From Bugula neritina (taxonomy: Eukaryota; Bryozoa; Gymnolaemata; Cheilostomatida; Bugulidae), in NCBI GenBank assembly GCA_964035545.1, contig OZ037766.1:18503581-18567580 (forward strand): 64,000 nucleotides of DNA, given 5' to 3'. The translations under genes and the position numbers were made by a program. Position 1 is the first letter of the stretch. The number at the start of each line of letters is the position of its first letter. This document shows, piece after piece, positions 24,201 to 38,900 of the stretch. The notes under the pieces are model-generated. The model ran no database searches and was not told the DNA's origin. It worked only from the letters and a program-made list of their open reading frames with translations.

Positions 24201-27200
24201 ATATTACAGTGTATTTCAGTATGTTGCAGTATATTTCAGTATGTTACAATAAATTTCAGTATGTTACAGTACATTTCCGTAAGTTACACTATACTTCAGG
24301 TAGTTGTAGTATATTTCAGTATCTTGCAGTATATCTCAGTATGTTACAGCATATTGCATTGTGTTGCAGTGTATTTCAATATGTTACAGTGTATTTCAGT
24401 ATGTTGCAGTATGTTGCAGTATGCTGCAGGATGTTGCAGTGTATTTCTGTATTTTACAGTGTATTTCAGTATGTTGCAGTATATTTCAGCATGTTACAGT
24501 ATGTTTCAGTATGTTGCAGTATATTTCAGTGGGTTATAGCATATTTCAGTATGATACAGCGTATTTCGTTATGTTACAGTGTATGTCAGTATGTTGCAGT
24601 ATTTTCCAATGTATTTCAGTATGTTACAAAGTATTTCAGTATGTTGCAGTATAATTCAGTATGTTACAATAAATTTCAGTATGTTACAGTACATTTCCGT
24701 AAATTACACTATACTTCAGTGAGTTGTAGTATATTTCAGTATCTTGCAGTATATCTCAGTATGTTACAGTATATTTCAGTATCTTACAGTACATTTCCGT
24801 AAATTACACTACACTTCAGTGAGTTGTAGTATATTTCAGTATCTTGCAGTATATCTCAGTATGTTACAGTATATTTCAGTATGTTACAGTATATTTCAGT
24901 TTGTTACAGTAAATTTCAGTATGTCACAGTGCATTTGCAGATATTACACTATACTTCAGTGAGTTTTAGTGTCTTTCATTATGTTGCAGTATATTTCAGT
25001 ATGTTGCAGTATTTTGCAATGTATTTCAATATGTTACAGTGTATTTCAGTATGTTGCAGTATGTTGCAATGTATTTCAGTATGTTACAGTGTAATTCAGT
25101 ATCTTACAGTACATTTCCGTAAATTACACTACACTTCAGTGAGTTGTAGTATATTTCAGTATCTTGCAGTATATCTCAGTATGTTACAGTATATTTCAGT
25201 ATGTTACAGTATATTTCAGTTTGTTACAGTAAATTTCAGTATGTCACAGTGCATTTGCAGATATTACACTATACTTCAGTGAGTTTTAGTGTCTTTCATT
25301 ATGTTGCAGTATATTTCAGTATGTTGCAGTATTTTGCAATACATTTTATTATGTTACAGTGTATTTCAGTATGTTGCAGTATATTTCAGTTTGATACAAT
25401 GAATTTCAGTATGTTACAGTACATTTCCGTAAATTGCACTATACTTCAGTGAGTTGTAGTATATTTCAGTATCTTGCAGTATATCTCAGTATGTTACAGT
25501 ATATTTCAGTATGTTGCAGTATATTTCAGCGTGTTTGAGTACATTTCAGTATGACACAGTGCATTTCCAGATATTACGCTATACTTCAGTGAGTTTTAGT
25601 GTCTTTCAGTATGTTGCAGTATATTTCGGTGTTTTGCAACATATTTCAATATGTTGCAATGTATTTCAATATGTTACAGTGTATTTCAGTATGTTGCAGT
25701 ATGTTGCAATGTATTTCAGTATGTTACAGTGTATTTCAGTAGGTTTCAGTATCTTGCAGTATATTTCAGCATGTTGCAGTATATTTCAGGATGTTGCAGT
25801 ATATTTCAGTATGTTACAGTGTTTTGCAGTATTTTGCAGTATATTTCAGTGTGTTACAGTATATTTCATTATGTTGCGGTATGTTGCAGTATATTTCAGT
25901 AGTTTGCAACATATTTCAGTAGGTTACCATATATTTCGGTATGTTGCAGCATATTTCAAGGTGTTGCAGTGTATTTCAATATGTTACAGTGTATTTCAGT
26001 CTGTTGCAGTATGTTCCATTATGCTGCAGTGTATTTCTGTATGTTACAGTGTATTTCAGTATGTTGCAGTACATTTCAGTATGTTACAGTATATTTCAGT
26101 ATGTTGCAGTATATTTCAGTGGGTTATAGCATATTTCAGTATGATACAGCGTATTTCAGTATGTTACAGTGTACTTCAGTATGTTGCAGTATTTTGCAAT
26201 ATATTTCAGTATGTTACAGTGTATTTCAGTATGTTGCAGTATAATTCAGTATGTTACAATAAATTTCAGTGTGTTACAGTACATTTCCGTAAATTACACT
26301 ATACTTCAGTGAGTTGTAGTATATTTGAGTATCTTGCAGTATATCTCAGTATGTTACAATATATTTCAGTATCTTACAGTACATTTCCGTAAATTACACT
26401 ACACTTCAGTGAGTTGTAGTATATTTCAGTATCTTGCAGTATTTCTCAGTATGTTACAGTATATTTCAGTATGTTACAGTATATTCCAGTCTGTTACAGT
26501 AAATTTCAGTATGTTAAAGTGCATTTGCAGATATTACACTATACTTTAGTGAGTTTTAGTGTCTTTCAGTATCTTGCAGTATATTTCAGTATGTTGCAGT
26601 ATTTTGCAATATATTTTAGTATGTTACGGTGTATTTCAGTACGTTGCAGTATATTTCAAAATGATACAATAAATTTCAGTGTGTTCCAGTACATTTCTGC
26701 AAATTACACTATACTTCAGTGAGTTGTAGTATATTTCAGTATCTTGCAGTATATCTCAGTATGTTACAGTTGATTTCAGTATGTTCCAGTATATTTCAGC
26801 GTGTTTCAGTATATTTCAGTATGCCACAGTGCATTTTCAGATTTTTCACTATACTTCAGTGAGTTTTAGTGTCTTTCAGTATGTTGCAGTACATTTCGGT
26901 ATCTTGCAACTTATTTCAATGTGTTGCAATGTAATTCCATATGTTACAGTGTATTTCAGTATGTTGCAGTATGTTGCAGTGTATTTCAGTATGTTACAGT
27001 GTATTTCAGTAGGTTTCAGTATCTTGCAGTATATTTCAGTATGTTGCAGTATATTTCAGTGGGTTACAGTATATTCCAGTATGTTCCAGTATGTTGCAGT
27101 ATATTTCAGGATGTTGCAGTGTATTTCATTATGTTACAGTGTATTTCAGTGGTTTGCAACATATTTTAGTAGGTTACCATATATTTCGGTATGTTGCAGC

Positions 27201-28610
27201 ATATTTCAATGCGTTGCAGTGTATTTCAATATGTTACAGTGTATTTCAGTATGTTGCAGTATGTTGCAGTGTATTTCTGTATGTTACGGTGTAGTTCAGT
27301 ATGTTGCAGTATATTTCAGTATGTTACAGTATGTTTCAGTATGTTGCAGTATATTTCGGTATCTTGCAACTTATTTCAATGTGTTGCAATGTAATTCAAT
27401 ATGTTACAGTGTATTTCAGTACGTTGCAGTACATTTCAGTATGTTACAGTATATTTCAGTATGTTGCGGTATATTTCAGTGGGTTATAGCTTATTTCAGT
27501 ATGATACAGCGTATTTCAGTATGTTACAGTGTACTTCAGTATGTTGCAGTATTTTGCAATATATTTCAGTATGTTACAGTGTATTTCAGTATGTTGCAGT
27601 ATATTTCAGTATGTTACAATAAATTTCAGTATGTTACAGTACATTTCCGTAAGTTACACTATACTTCAGGTAGTTGTAGTATATTTCAGTATCTTGCAGT
27701 ATATCTCAGTATGTTACAGCATATTTCATTGTGTTGCAGTGTATTTCAATATGTTACAGTGTATTTCAGTATGTTGCAGTATGTTGCAGTATGCTGCAGT
27801 ATGTTGCAGTGTATTTCTGTATTTTACAGTGTATTTCAGTATGTTGCAGTATATTTCAGCATGTTACAGTATATTTCAGTATGTTGCAGTATATTTCAGT
27901 GGGTTATAGTATATTTCAGTATGATACAGCGTATTTCGTTATGTTACAGTGTATGTCAGTATGTTGCAGTATTTTCCAATGTTTTTCAGTATGTTACAGT
28001 GTATTTCAGTATGTTGCAGTATAATTCAGTATGTTACAATAAATTTCAGTATGTTACAGTACATTTCCGTAAATTACACTATACTTCAGTGAGTTGTAGT
28101 ATATTTCAGTATCTTGCAGTATATCTCAGTATTTTACAGTATATTTCAGTATCTTACAGTACATTTCCGTAAATTACACTACACTTCAGTGAGTTGTAGT
28201 ATATTTCAGTATCTTGCAGTATATCTCAGTATGTTACAGTATATTTCAGTATGTTACAGTATATTTCAGTGTGTTACAGTAAATTTCAGTATGTTACAGT
28301 GCTTTTGCAGATATCACACTATACTTTAGTGAGTTTTAGTGCCTTTCAGTATGTTACAGTGTATTTCAGTATGTTGCAGTATTTTGCAATATATATCAGT
28401 ATGTTACAGTGTATTTCAGTATGTTGCAGTATATTTCAGTATGTTACAGTAAATTTCAGTATGTTACAGTATATTTCCGTAAATTACACTATAATTCAGT
28501 GAGTTGTAGAATATTTCAGTATCTTGCAGTATATCTCAGTATGTTACAGTATATTTCAGTATGTTACAGTATATTTCAGTTTGTTACAGTAAATTTCAGT
28601 ATGTTACAGT

Positions 28611-31600
28611 GCATTTGCAGATATTACACTATACTTCAGTGAGTTTTAGTGTCTTTCATTATGTTGCAGTATATTTCAGTATGTTGCAGTATTTTGCAAT
28701 GTAATTCAATATGTTACAGTGTATTTCAGTATGTTACAGTGTATTTCAGTATGTTGCAGTATTTTGCAATATATATCAGTATGTTACAGTGTATTTCAGT
28801 ATGTTGCAGTATATTTCAGTATGTTACAATAAATTTCAGTATGTTACAGTATATTTCCGTAAATTACACTATACTTCAGTGAGTTGTAGTATATTTCAGT
28901 ATCTTGCAGTATATCTCAGTATGCTACAGTATATTTCAGTATGTTACAGTATATTTCAGTTTGTTACAGTAAATTTCAGTATGTTACAGTGCATTTGCAG
29001 ATATTACACTATACTTCAGTGAGTTTTAGTGTCTTTCATTATGTTGCAGTATATTTCAGTATGTTGCAGTATTTTGCAATACATTTTATTATGTTACAGT
29101 GTATTTCAGTATGTTGCAGTATATTTCAGTTTGATACAATAAATTTCAGTATGTTACAGTACATTTCCGTAAATTACACTATAATTCAGTGAGTTGTAGT
29201 ATATTTCAGTATCTTGCAGTATATCTCAGTATGTTACAGTATATTTCAGTATGTTACAGTATATTTCAGTGTGTTACAGTAAATTTCAGTATGTTACAGT
29301 GCATTTGCAGATATTACACTATACTTTAGTGAGTTTTAGTGTCTTTCAGTATCTTGCAGTATATTTCAGTATGTTGCAATATTTTGCAATATATTTTAGT
29401 ATGTTACAGTGTATTTCAGTACGTTGCAGTATATTTCAGTATGATACAATAAATTTCAGTGTGTTACAGTACATTTCTGCAAATTACAGTATACTTCAGT
29501 GAGTTGTAGTATATTTCAGTATCTTGCAGTATATCTCAGTATGTTACAGTTGATTTCAGTATGTTCCAGTATATTTCAGCGTGTTTCAGTATATTTCAGT
29601 ATGCCACAGTGCATTTTCAGATTTTTCACTATACTTCAGTGAGTTTTAGTGTCTTTCAGTGTGTTGCAGTATATTTCGGTATCTTGCAACTTATTTCAAT
29701 GTGTTGCAATGTAATTCAATATGTTACAGTGTATTTCAGTATGTTGCAGTTTTTTGCAGTGTATTTCAGTATTTTACAGTGTATTTCAGTAGGTTTCAGT
29801 ATCTTGCAGTATATCTCAGTGTGTTGCAGTATATTTCAGTGGGTTACAGTATATTCCAGTATGTTCCAGTATGTTGCAGTATATTTCAGGATGTTGCAGT
29901 GTATTTCATTATGTTACAGTGTATTTCAGTGGTTTGCAACATATTTCAGTAGGTTACCATGTATTTCGGTATGTTGCAGCATATTTCAATGTGTTGCAGT
30001 GTATTTCAATATGTTACAGTGTATTTCAGTATGTTGCAGTATGTTGCAGTGTATTTCTGTATGTTACGGTGTAGTTCAGTATGTTGCAGTATATTTCAGT
30101 ATGTTACAGTATGTTTCAGTATGTTGCAGTATATTTCCGTGGGTTATAGTATATTCCAGTATGATACAGCGTATTTCAGTATGTTACAGTGTATTTCAGT
30201 ATGTTGCAGTATTTTGCAATGCATTTCAGTATGTTACACTGTATTTCAGTATGTTGCAGTATATTTCAGTATTTTACAATAAATTTCAGTATATTACAGT
30301 ACATTTCCGTAAATTACACTATACTTCAGTGAGTTGTAGTATATTTCAGTATCATGCAGTATATCTCAGTATGTTACAGTATATTTCAGTATGTTACAGT
30401 ATGTTTCAGTGTGTTACAGTATGTTGCAGTATATTTCAGTAGTTTGCAACATATTTCAGTAGGTTACCATATATTTCGGTATGTTGCAGCATATTTCAAT
30501 GTGTTGCAGTGTATTTCAATATGTTACAGTGTATTTCAGTATGTTGCAGTATGTTGCAGTATGATGCAGCATGTTGCAGTGTATTTCTGTATGTTACAGT
30601 GTAATTCAGAATGTTGCAGTATATTTCAGTATGTTACAGTATGTTTCAGTATGTTGCAGTATATTTCAGTGGGTTATAGTATATTTCAGTATGATACAGC
30701 GTATTTCAGTATGTTACAGTGTATTTCAGTATGTTGCAGTATTTTGCAATATATTTCAGTATGTTACAGCGTATTTCAGTATGTTGCAGTATATTTCAGT
30801 ATGTTACAATAAATTTCAGTATGTTACAGTACATTGCCGTAAATTACACTATACTTCAGTGAGTTGTAGTATATTTCAGTATCTTGCAGTATATCTCAGT
30901 ATGTTACTGTATATTTCAGTATGTTACAGTATATTTCAGTGTGTTACAGTAAATTTCAGTATGTTACAGTGCATTTGCAGATATTACACTATACTTTAGT
31001 GAGTTTTAGTGTCTTTCAGTATGTTGCAGTATATTTCAGTATGTTGCAGTATTTTGCAATATATATCAGTATGTTACAGTGTATTTCCGTAAATTACTCT
31101 ATACTTCAGTGAGTTGTAGTATATTATAGTATCTTGCAGTATATCTCAGTATGTTACAGTATATTTCAGTATGTTACAATAAATTTCAGTATGTTACAGT
31201 ATATTTCCGTAAATTACTCTATACTTCAGTGAGTTGTAGTATATTATAGTATCTTGCAGTATATCTCAGTATGTTACAGTATATTTCAGTATGTTACAGT
31301 ATATTTCAGTTTGTTACAGTAAATTTCAGTATGTTACAGTGCTTTTGCAGATATCACACTATACTTTAGTGAGTTTTAGTGCCTTTCAGTATGTTACAGT
31401 GTATTTCAGTATGTTGCAGTATTTTGCAATATATATCAGTATGTTACAGTGTATTTCAGTATGTTGCAGTATATTTCAGTATGTTACAGTAAATTTCAGT
31501 ATGTTACAGTATATTTCTGTAAATTACACTATAATTCAGTGAGTTGTAGAATATTTCAGTATCTTGCAGTATATCTCAGTATGTTACAGTATATTTCAGT

Positions 31601-31950
31601 ATGTTACAGTATATTTCAGTTTGTTACAGTAAATTTCAGTATGTTACAGTGCATTTGCAGATATTACACTATACTTCAGTGAGTTTTAGTGTCTTTCATT
31701 ATGTTGCAGTATATTTCAGTATGTTGCAGTATTTTGCAATGTATTTCAATATGTTACAGTGTATTTCAGTAGGTTGCAGTATGTTGCAATGTATTTCAGT
31801 ATGTTACAGTGTAATTCAGTATCTTACAGTACATTTCCGTAAATTACACTACACTTCAGTGAGTTGTAGTATATTTCAGTATCTTGCAGTATATCTCAGT
31901 ATGTTACAGTATATTTCAGTATGTTACAGTATATTTCAGTGTGTTACAGT
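28611..31950 (+). repeat. 3.3-kb higher-order unit in the second 14-kb copy (3,340 bp)
   Basis: Equivalent of 14871-18150 at an offset of 13,740 then 13,800 bp. It keeps the 60 bp missing in that copy, and so shows the fuller form of the unit. Confidence 0.8.
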
Positions 31951-34900
31951 GCATTTGCAGATATTACACTATACTTCAGTGAGTTTTAGTGTCTTTCATT
32001 ATGTTGCAGTATATTTCAGTATGTTGCAGTATTTTGCAATGTAATTCAATATGTTACAGTGTATTTCAGTATGTTACAGTGTATTTCAGTATGTTGCAGT
32101 ATTTTGCAATATATATCAGTATGTTACAGTGTATTTCAGTATGTTGCAGTATATTTCAGTATGTTACAATAAATTTCAGTATGTTACAGTATATTTCCGT
32201 AAATTACACTATACTTCAGTGAGTTGTAGTATATTTCAGTATCTTGCAGTATATCTCAGTATGCTACAGTATATTTCAGTATGTTACAGTATATTTCAGT
32301 TTGTTACAGTAAATTTCAGTATGTTACAGTGCATTTGCAGATATTACACTATACTTCAGTGAGTTTTAGTGTCTTTCATTATGTTGCAGTATATTTCAGT
32401 ATGTTGCAGTATTTTGCAATACATTTTATTATGTTACAGTGTATTTCAGTATGTTGCAGTATATTTCAGTTTGATACAATAAATTTCAGTATGTTACAGT
32501 ACATTTCCGTAAATTACACTATAATTCAGTGAGTTGTAGTATATTTCAGTATCTTGCAGTATATCTCAGTATGTTACAGTATATTTCAGTATGTTACAGT
32601 ATATTTCAGTGTGTTACAGTAAATTTCAGTATGTTACAGTGCATTTGCAGATATTACACTATACTTTAGTGAGTTTTAGTGTCTTTCAGTATCTTGCAGT
32701 ATATTTCAGTATGTTGCAATATTTTGCAATATATTTTAGTATGTTACAGTGTATTTCAGTACGTTGCAGTATATTTCAGTATGATACAATAAATTTCAGT
32801 GTGTTACAGTACATTTCTGCAAATTACAGTATACTTCAGTGAGTTGTAGTATATTTCAGTATCTTGCAGTATATCTCAGTATGTTACAGTTGATTTCAGT
32901 ATGTTCCAGTATATTTCAGCGTGTTTCAGTATATTTCAGTATGCCACAGTGCATTTTCAGATTTTTCACTATACTTCAGTGAGTTTTAGTGTCTTTCAGT
33001 GTGTTGCAGTATATTTCGGTATCTTGCAACTTATTTCAATGTGTTGCAATGTAATTCAATATGTTACAGTGTATTTCAGTATGTTGCAGTTTTTTGCAGT
33101 GTATTTCAGTATGTTACAGTGTATTTCAGTAGGTTTCAGTATCTTGCAGTATATCTCATTGTGTTGCAGTATATTTCAGTGGGTTACAGTATATTCCAGT
33201 ATGTTCCAGTATGTTGCAGTATATTTCAGGATGTTGCAGTGTATTTCATTATGTTACAGTGTATTTCAGTGGTTTGCAACATATTTCAGTAGGTTACCAT
33301 GTATTTCGGTATGTTGCAGCATATTTCAATGTGTTGCAGTGTATTTCAATATGTTACAGTGTATTTCAGTATGTTGCAGTATGTTGCAGTGTATTTCTGT
33401 ATGTTACGGTGTAGTTCAGTATGTTGCAGTATATTTCAGTATGTTACAGTATGTTTCAGTATGTTGCAGTATATTTCCGTGGGTTATAGTATATTCCAGT
33501 ATGATACAGCGTATTTCAGTATGTTACAGTGTATTTCAGTATGTTGCAGTATTTTGCAATGCATTTCAGTATGTTACACTGTATTTCAGTATGTTGCAGT
33601 ATATTTCAGTATTTTACAATAAATTTCAGTATATTACAGTACATTTCCGTAAATTACACTATACTTCAGTGAGTTGTAGTATATTTCAGTATCATGCAGT
33701 ATATCTCAGTATGTTACAGTATATTTCAGTATGTTACAGTATGTTTCAGTGTGTTACAGTATGTTGCAGTATATTTCAGTAGTTTGCAACATATTTCAGT
33801 AGGTTACCCTATATTTCGGTATGTTGCAGCATATTTCAATGTGTTGCAGTGTATTTCAATATGTTACAGTGTATTTCAGTATGTTGCAGTATGTTGCAGT
33901 ATGATGCAGCATGTTGCAGTGTATTTCTGTATGTTACAGTGTAATTCAGAATGTTGCAGTATATTTCAGTATGTTACAGTATGTTTCAGTATGTTGCAGT
34001 ATATTTCAGTGGGTTATAGTATATTTCAGTATGATACAGCGTATTTCAGTATGTTACAGTGTATTTCAGTATGTTGCAGTATTTTGCAATATATTTCAGT
34101 ATGTTACAGCGTATTTCAGTATGTTGCAGTATATTTCAGTATGTTACAATAAATTTCAGTATGTTACAGTACATTGCCGTAAATTACACTATACTTCAGT
34201 GAGTTGTAGTATATTTCAGTATCTTGCAGTATATCTCAGTATGTTACTGTATATTTCAGTATGTTACAGTATATTTCAGTGTGTTACAGTAAATTTCAGT
34301 ATGTTACAGTGCATTTGCAGATATTACACTATACTTTAGTGAGTTTTAGTGTCTTTCAGTATGTTGCAGTATATTTCAGTATGTTGCAGTATTTTGCAAT
34401 ATATATCAGTATGTTACAGTGTATTTCCGTAAATTACTCTATACTTCAGTGAGTTGTAGTATATTATAGTATCTTGCAGTATATCTCAGTATGTTACAGT
34501 ATATTTCAGTATGTTACAATAAATTTCAGTATGTTACAGTATATTTCCGTAAATTACTCTATACTTCAGTGAGTTGTAGTATATTATAGTATCTTGCAGT
34601 ATATCTCAGTATGTTACAGTATATTTCAGTATGTTACAGTATATTTCAGTTTGTTACAGTAAATTTCAGTATGTTACAGTGCTTTTGCAGATATCACACT
34701 ATACTTTAGTGAGTTTTAGTGCCTTTCAGTATGTTACAGTGTATTTCAGTATGTTGCAGTATTTTGCAATATATATCAGTATGTTACAGTGTATTTCAGT
34801 ATGTTGCAGTATATTTCAGTATGTTACAGTAAATTTCAGTATGTTACAGTATATTTCTGTAAATTACACTATAATTCAGTGAGTTGTAGAATATTTCAGT

Positions 34901-35060
34901 ATCTTGCAGTATATCTCAGTATGTTACAGTATATTTCAGTATGTTACAGTATATTTCAGTTTGTTACAGTAAATTTCAGTATGTTACAGTGCATTTGCAG
35001 ATATTACACTATACTTCAGTGAGTTTTAGTGTCTTTCATTATGTTGCAGTATATTTCAGT
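31951..35060 (+). repeat. 3.3-kb higher-order unit, further copy
   Basis: Equivalent of 18151-21260 at an offset of 13,800 bp. Unlike that copy it does not stop at the end of the 14-kb duplication: the same decamer order continues past 35,060. Confidence 0.75.
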
Positions 35061-38000
35061 ATGTTGCAGTATTTTGCAATGTATTTCAATATGTTACAGT
35101 GTATTTCAGTAGGTTGCAGTATGTTGCAATGTATTTCAGTATGTTACAGTGTAATTCAGTATCTTACAGTACATTTCCGTAAATTACACTACACTTCAGT
35201 GAGTTGTAGTATATTTCAGTATCTTGCAGTATATCTCAGTATGTTACAGTATATTTCAGTATGTTACAGTATATTTCAGTGTGTTACAGTAAATTTCAGT
35301 ATGTTACAGTGCATTTGCAGATATTACACTATACTTCAGTGAGTTTTAGTGTCTTTCAGTATCTTGCAGTATATTTCAGTATGTTGCAATATTTTGCAAT
35401 ATATTTTAGTATGTTATAGTGTATTTCAGTACGTTGCAGTATATTTCAGTATGATACAACAAATTTCAGTGTGTTACAGTACATTTCTGCAAATTACACT
35501 ATACTTCAGTGAGTTGTAGTATATTTCAGTATCTTGCAGTATATCTCAGTATGTTACAGTTGATTTCAGTATGTTCCAGTATATTTCAGCGTGTTTCAGT
35601 ATATTTCAGTATGCCACAGTGCATTTTCAGATTATTCACCATACTTCAGTGAGTTTTAGTGTCTTTCAGTATGTTGCAGTATATTTCGGTATCTTGCAAC
35701 TTATTTCAATGTGTTGCAATGTAATTCAATATGTTACAGTGTATTTCAGTATGTTACAGTGTATTTCAGTATGTTGCAGTATTTTGCAATATATATCAGT
35801 ATGTTACAGTGTATTTCAGTATGTTGCAGTATATTTCAGTATGTTACAATAAATTTCAGTATGTTACAGTATATTTCCGTAAATTACACTATACTTCAGT
35901 GAGTTGTAGTATATTTCAGTATCTTGCAGTATATCTCAGTATGCTACAGTATATTTCAGTATGTTACAGTATATTTCAGTTTGTTACAGTAAATTTCAGT
36001 ATGTTACAGTGCATTTGCAGATATTACACTATACTTCAGTGAGTTTTAGTGTCTTTCATTATGTTGCAGTATATTTCAGTATGTTGCAGTATTTTGCAAT
36101 ACATTTTATTATGTTACAGTGTATTTCAGTATGTTGCAGTATATTTCAGTTTGATACAATAAATTTCAGTATGTTACAGTACATTTCCGTAAATTACACT
36201 ATAATTCAGTGAGTTGTAGTATATTTCAGTATCTTGCAGTATATCTCAGTATGTTACAGTATATTTCAGTATGTTACAGTATATTTCAGTGTGTTACAGT
36301 AAATTTCAGTATGTTACAGTGCATTTGCAGATATTACACTATACTTTAGTGAGTTTTAGTGTCTTTCAGTATCTTGCAGTATATTTCAGTATGTTGCAAT
36401 ATTTTGCAATATATTTTAGTATGTTACAGTGTATTTCAGTACGTTGCAGTATATCTCAGTATGTTACAGTTGATTTCAGTATGTTCCAGTATATTTCAGC
36501 GTGTTTCAGTATATTTCAGTATGCCACAGTGCATTTTCAGATTTTTCACTATACTTCAGTGAGTTTTAGTGTCTTTCAGTGTGTTGCAGTATATTTCGGT
36601 ATCTTGCAACTTATTTCAATGTGTTGCAATGTAATTCAATATGTTACAGTGTATTTCAGTATGTTGCAGTATGTTGCAGTGTATTTCAGTATGTTACAGT
36701 GTATTTCAGTAGGTTTCAGTATCTTGCAGTATATCTCAGTGTGTTGCAGTATATTTCAGTGGGTTACAGTATATTCCAGTATGTTCCAGTATGTTGCAGT
36801 ATATTTCAGGATGTTGCAGTGTATTTCATTATGTTACAGTGTATTTCAGTGGTTTGCAACATATTTCAGTAGGTTACCATGTATTTCGGTATGTTGCAGC
36901 ATATTTCAATGTGTTGCAGTGTATTTCAATATGTTACAGTGTATTTCAGTATGTTGCAGTATGTTGCAGTGTATTTCTGTATGTTACGGTGTAGTTCAGT
37001 ATGTTGCAGTATATTTCAGTATGTTACAGTATGTTTCAGTATGTTGCAGTATATTTCCGTGGGTTATAGTATATTCCAGTATGATACAGCATATTTCAGT
37101 ATGTTACAGTGTATTTCAGTATGTTGCAGTATTTTGCAATGCATTTCAGTATGTTACACTGTATTTCAGTATGTTGCAGTATATTTCAGTATTTTACAAT
37201 AAATTTCAGTATATTACAGTACATTTCCGTAAATTACACTATACTTCAGTGAGTTGTAGTATATTTCAGTATCATGCAGTATATCTCAGTATGTTACAGT
37301 ATATTTCAGTATGTTACAGTATGTTTCAGTGTGTTACAGTATGTTGCAGTATATTTCAGTAGTTTGCAACATATTTCAGTAGGTTACCATATATTTCGGT
37401 ATGTTGCAGCATATTTCAATGTGTTGCAGTGTATTTCAATATGTTACAGTGTATTTCAGTATGTTGCAGTATGTTGCAGTATGATGCAGCATGTTGCAGT
37501 GTATTTCTGTATGTTACAGTGTAATTCAGAATGTTGCAGTATATTTCAGTATGTTACAGTATGTTTCAGTATGTTGCAGTATATTTCAGTGGGTTATAGT
37601 ATATTTCAGTATGATACAGCGTATTTCAGTATGTTACAGTGTATTTCAGTATGTTGCAGTATTTTGCAATATATTTCAGTATGTTACAGCGTATTTCAGT
37701 ATGTTGCAGTATATTTCAGTATGTTACAATAAATTTCAGTATGTTACAGTACATTGCCGTAAATTACACTATACTTCAGTGAGTTGTAGTATATTTCAGT
37801 ATCTTGCAGTATATCTCAGTATGTTACTGTATATTTCAGTATGTTACAGTATATTTCAGTGTGTTACAGTAAATTTCAGTATGTTACAGTGCATTTGCAG
37901 ATATTACACTATACTTTAGTGAGTTTTAGTGTCTTTCAGTATGTTGCAGTATATTTCAGTATGTTGCAGTATTTTGCAATATATATCAGTATGTTACAGT

Positions 38001-38900
38001 GTATTTCCGTAAATTACTCTATACTTCAGTGAGTTGTAGTATATTATAGTATCTTGCAGTATATCTCAGTATGTTACAGTATATTTCAGTATGTTACAAT
38101 AAATTTCAGTATGTTACAGTATATTTCCGTAAATTACTCTATACTTCAGTGAGTTGTAGTATATTATAGTATCTTGCAGTATATCTCAGTATGTTACAGT
38201 ATATTTCAGTATGTTACAGTATATTTCAGTTTGTTACAGTAAATTTCAGTATGTTACAGTGCATTTGCAGATATTACACTATACTTCAGTGAGTTTTAGT
38301 GTCTTTCAGTATGTTGCAGTATATTTCGGTATCTTGCAACTTATTTCAATGTGTTGCAATGTAATTCAATATGTTACAGTGTATTTCAGTATGTTACAGT
38401 GTATTTCAGTATGTTGCAGTAATTTGCAATATATATCAGTATGTTACAGTGTATTTCAGTACGTTGCAGTATATTTCAGTATGTTACAATAAATTTCAGT
38501 ATGTTACAGTATATTTCCGTAAATTACACTATACTTCAGTGAGTTGTAGTATATTTCAGTATCTTGCAGTATATCTCAGTATGTTACAGTATATTTCAGT
38601 ATGTTACAGTATATTTCAGTTTGTTACAGTAAATTTCAGTATGTTACAGTGCATTTGCAGATATTACACTATACTTCAGTGAGTTTTAGTGTCTTTCATT
38701 ATGTTGCAGTATGTTTCAGTATGTTGCAGTATTTTGCAATACATTTTATTATGTTACAGTGTATTTCAGTATGTTGCAGTATATTTCAGTTTGATACAAT
38801 AAATTTCAGTATGTTACAGTACATTTCCGTAAATTACACTATAATTCAGTGAGTTGTAGTATATTTCAGTATCTTGCAGTATATCTCAGTATGTTACAGT
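35061..38900 (+). repeat. Diverged 3.6-kb-type unit with a 100-bp deletion
   Basis: Related to 31951-35060 at an offset of 3,680 bp, changing to 3,580 bp at about 36,451. There ACGTTGCAGT is followed directly by ATATCTCAGT, and ten decamers present at about 32,771-32,870 are missing. The junction lies on a decamer boundary. Confidence 0.72.

Larger units (their letters stand above)
21261..35060 (+). repeat. 14-kb tandem duplication, copy 2 (13,800 bp)
   Basis: Directly follows copy 1. Differences seen by eye include 23761-23770 (ATATTTCAAT against ATAATTCAAT at 9711), 26891-26900 (ACATTTCGGT against ATATTTCGGT at 13151), 29771-29780 (ATTTTACAGT against ATGTTACAGT at 16031), 33151-33160 (ATATCTCATT against ATATCTCAGT at 19351) and 33801-33810 (AGGTTACCCT against AGGTTACCAT at 20001). 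Confidence 0.88.
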
